A stretch of 22,305 nucleotides of DNA from Chara braunii (taxonomy: Eukaryota; Streptophyta; Charophyceae; Charales; Characeae): the NCBI GenBank assembly GCA_003427395.1, contig BFEA01000711.1, forward strand, positions 70,715 to 93,019, written 5' to 3'. This document shows positions 21,005 to 22,305 of this stretch, one piece after another; the stretch's first letter is position 1; each line of letters opens with the position of its first letter. The notes under the pieces are model-generated. The model was not told the DNA's origin. It was given only the letters and a program-made list of their open reading frames with translations, and ran no database searches. A program made the translations under genes and the position numbers.

Positions 21005-21820
21005 AGAATAAGTTTGTGCCCAATTTTTTTGTCATTGCTCACCCACTCTCGAGACTAACAAGCAAAAATGTTACCTATGCGTGGTGTGAGGAATGCGAGA
21101 CTGTGTTCCAAGCCTTGAAAGAGGCTTTGGTTAGTCATCTTGTGCCCCGCATTAAGGATCCCAACCTCACATTCGTAGTCACTACGGACGCGAGCCAGTA
21201 TGGGATTGGTGCAGTGCTGCAACAATATGATAGCGATGGCCTGCATCCGCTCGAGTATTACAGCAAACGCATGCCCAACCACAAGGTAGCTATCTCCACA
21301 TATCTGCGTGAGCTCTATGCCTTGCAGTCGATTAAAACGCAAACTGATCTCTTTCCTACGCTGACCCGCTGGTTGCATGACATTTATGTTTACAATTTTG
21401 AACCGAATCGCAAGAAAGGCTGTTAAAATTGTGTTGCTAATGCTTTATTGCGTCATCCCGAGTTTTTGACTTGCCTTGTGAGCTCGTATGACCTCCGAAA
21501 AAATTGAAGGAGGATTTGGTCTAAAACACTGTCAAGGATCGGACCTTGGTCCCATTCTTGAGCAGCTCGAGGCTGACCCTAGCAGTCGGCTCAATTTTCA
21601 CGAGTGCGAGGGTCTTGTATTCCGCCGGTATGGGAAGTTTGATCGTTTGTGTGTACCCAACCATGCACCTCTCCGGACTCGTTTCTTGGATTTGGCACAT
21701 GGTTGGAGTGGACACTTCGGCTTTGAGAAGACTTATGGAAGTCTTTTGCAGCAGTTTGACTGGTCGGGAATGAAGGGATCCGCTCAGAAATTGATTGTTG
21801 AATGTCAAGTCTGTTAAAGA
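21005..21820 (+). pseudogene. Second Ty3/gypsy pol fragment (RNase H and integrase zinc finger)
   Basis: It begins just after the RT end (FVPNF near 21009) and runs through RNase H (TTDASQYGIGAVLQQ) to the integrase HHCC finger (LAHGWSGHFG, then CQVC). It is clearly related to the first pol copy, with long identical DNA blocks around the DASQYG motif. About 30 residues of RNase H, between YLRELYALQS and the LTRW block, are deleted. This removes a region with a conserved His/Asp. A stop lies at 21424 and a frameshift near 21490-21505. The integrase-finger part from 21488 is open for 109 codons. Homology ends at about 21820, before the integrase core. Non-functional. Confidence 0.85.
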
Positions 21821-21883
21821 ACAAGCGTTGATCACCCTCCTGCCTGCCCCGCTCGACTCAAAGCAGCCTCAACGATGCCACGC

Positions 21884-21906
21884 CATCATCATCATCATCA
21901 TCATCG
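21884..21906. repeat. (CAT)n microsatellite
   Basis: About seven to eight CAT units shortly after the pol fragment ends, followed by CG-rich degenerate continuation (CGTCGCCGCCATGG). Confidence 0.9.
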
Positions 21907-22152
21907 TCGCCGCCATGGACATTGCCACATCATTCCTGTCGTAGCCATCTCCAGTGTCGACATTGCCACGTTATTGTCATCGTCGTTGTTACGTCATCAA
22001 CGATCTTGAATCGTCGATGACAAGACAGAGGTACGTTATTATTATTGTTTTTTATTTTTTCTTCTATTGTTTTTATTTTCCCTCTCTTCTATTTCGTCGT
22101 TTCTTCCTTCATTTCTCCATCATCGTTCCCATCATCTTCCCCTGTTGTTCTT
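21907..22152. other. Stretch without a supported gene
   Basis: The motif GACATTGCCAC occurs at about 21917 and 21959, a weak 42-base duplication. From 22031 the strand is T-rich. No coding or RNA signal is seen. Confidence 0.4.
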
Positions 22153-22290
22153 TGAAATCGAAACCCTCGAAATCGAAATCGAATTGATTTTGATTCCGAA
22201 ATCCAATCGATTTCGATTCACAACCGAAATCAATTCGATTTTCGACATCGAAATCGAAGTCGAAATCGAATCGTTTTTGATTCGATTCCT
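22153..22290. repeat. Hexanucleotide (GAAATC)n-type repeat in mixed orientation
   Basis: Units of CGAAAT and its complement ATTTCG alternate irregularly across this stretch, so it reads as blocks of direct repeat separated by inverted blocks. It can form several hairpins. No protein is encoded. Confidence 0.8.
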
Positions 22291-22305
22291 CCCCCCCCCC
22301 CCCCC
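22291..22305. repeat. Poly-C run at the window end
   Basis: Fifteen C residues end the window. The run could be real or an assembly artefact at a scaffold end. Confidence 0.9.

Overview
This window looks like nuclear DNA of a green-lineage (streptophyte) eukaryote. The evidence is a plant-type B3 DNA-binding domain, GT-AG splice sites, Ty3/gypsy retrotransposon debris, a tRNA-derived SINE-like piece and many simple repeats. A charophyte alga such as Chara would fit, but that is inference. Both ends are low complexity ((AG)n at the left, poly-C at the right), so this may be a whole short scaffold rather than a cut from a chromosome.

Left part (1-2275): an AG microsatellite, then about 2.2 kb with no convincing coding sequence. 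It is probably promoter and 5' UTR, possibly with untranslated exons.

Centre (2276-11445): one large plus-strand gene. Exon 1 is a single uninterrupted reading frame of about 2,543 codons (2276-9904). It encodes a Gly/Asp/Ser/Val/Cys-rich, almost tryptophan-free and probably disordered protein made at least partly of degenerate 48-72 residue repeats. A phase-0 intron (9905-10569) joins it to exon 2 (10570-11445). Exon 2 carries a REM/VRN1-like B3 domain, two basic clusters and what looks like the first strand of a second B3 domain, cut at another phase-0 donor (11446). The remainder of the second B3 domain is not visible in the window. The gene therefore either continues past a transposon-filled intron or has been truncated.

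Right part (11446-22305): repeats and transposon remains. In order these are a tRNA-related SINE-like head on the minus strand, minisatellites, an LTR-like copy on the minus strand (A, about 13281-14668), a hairpin-rich spacer, a badly decayed Ty3/gypsy pol (about 15600-18210, order RT-RNase H-integrase), its 3' polypurine tract and LTR (B, 18688-19870), a directly abutting third LTR copy (C, from 19871), and a second pol fragment fused to it (about 21005-21820). The last 480 bases are microsatellite and hexanucleotide repeats. No element here looks capable of autonomous movement.

The point of most interest is the fusion of a huge, repetitive, low-complexity N-terminal region to a B3 transcription-factor domain. 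I do not recognise this architecture from any named family.
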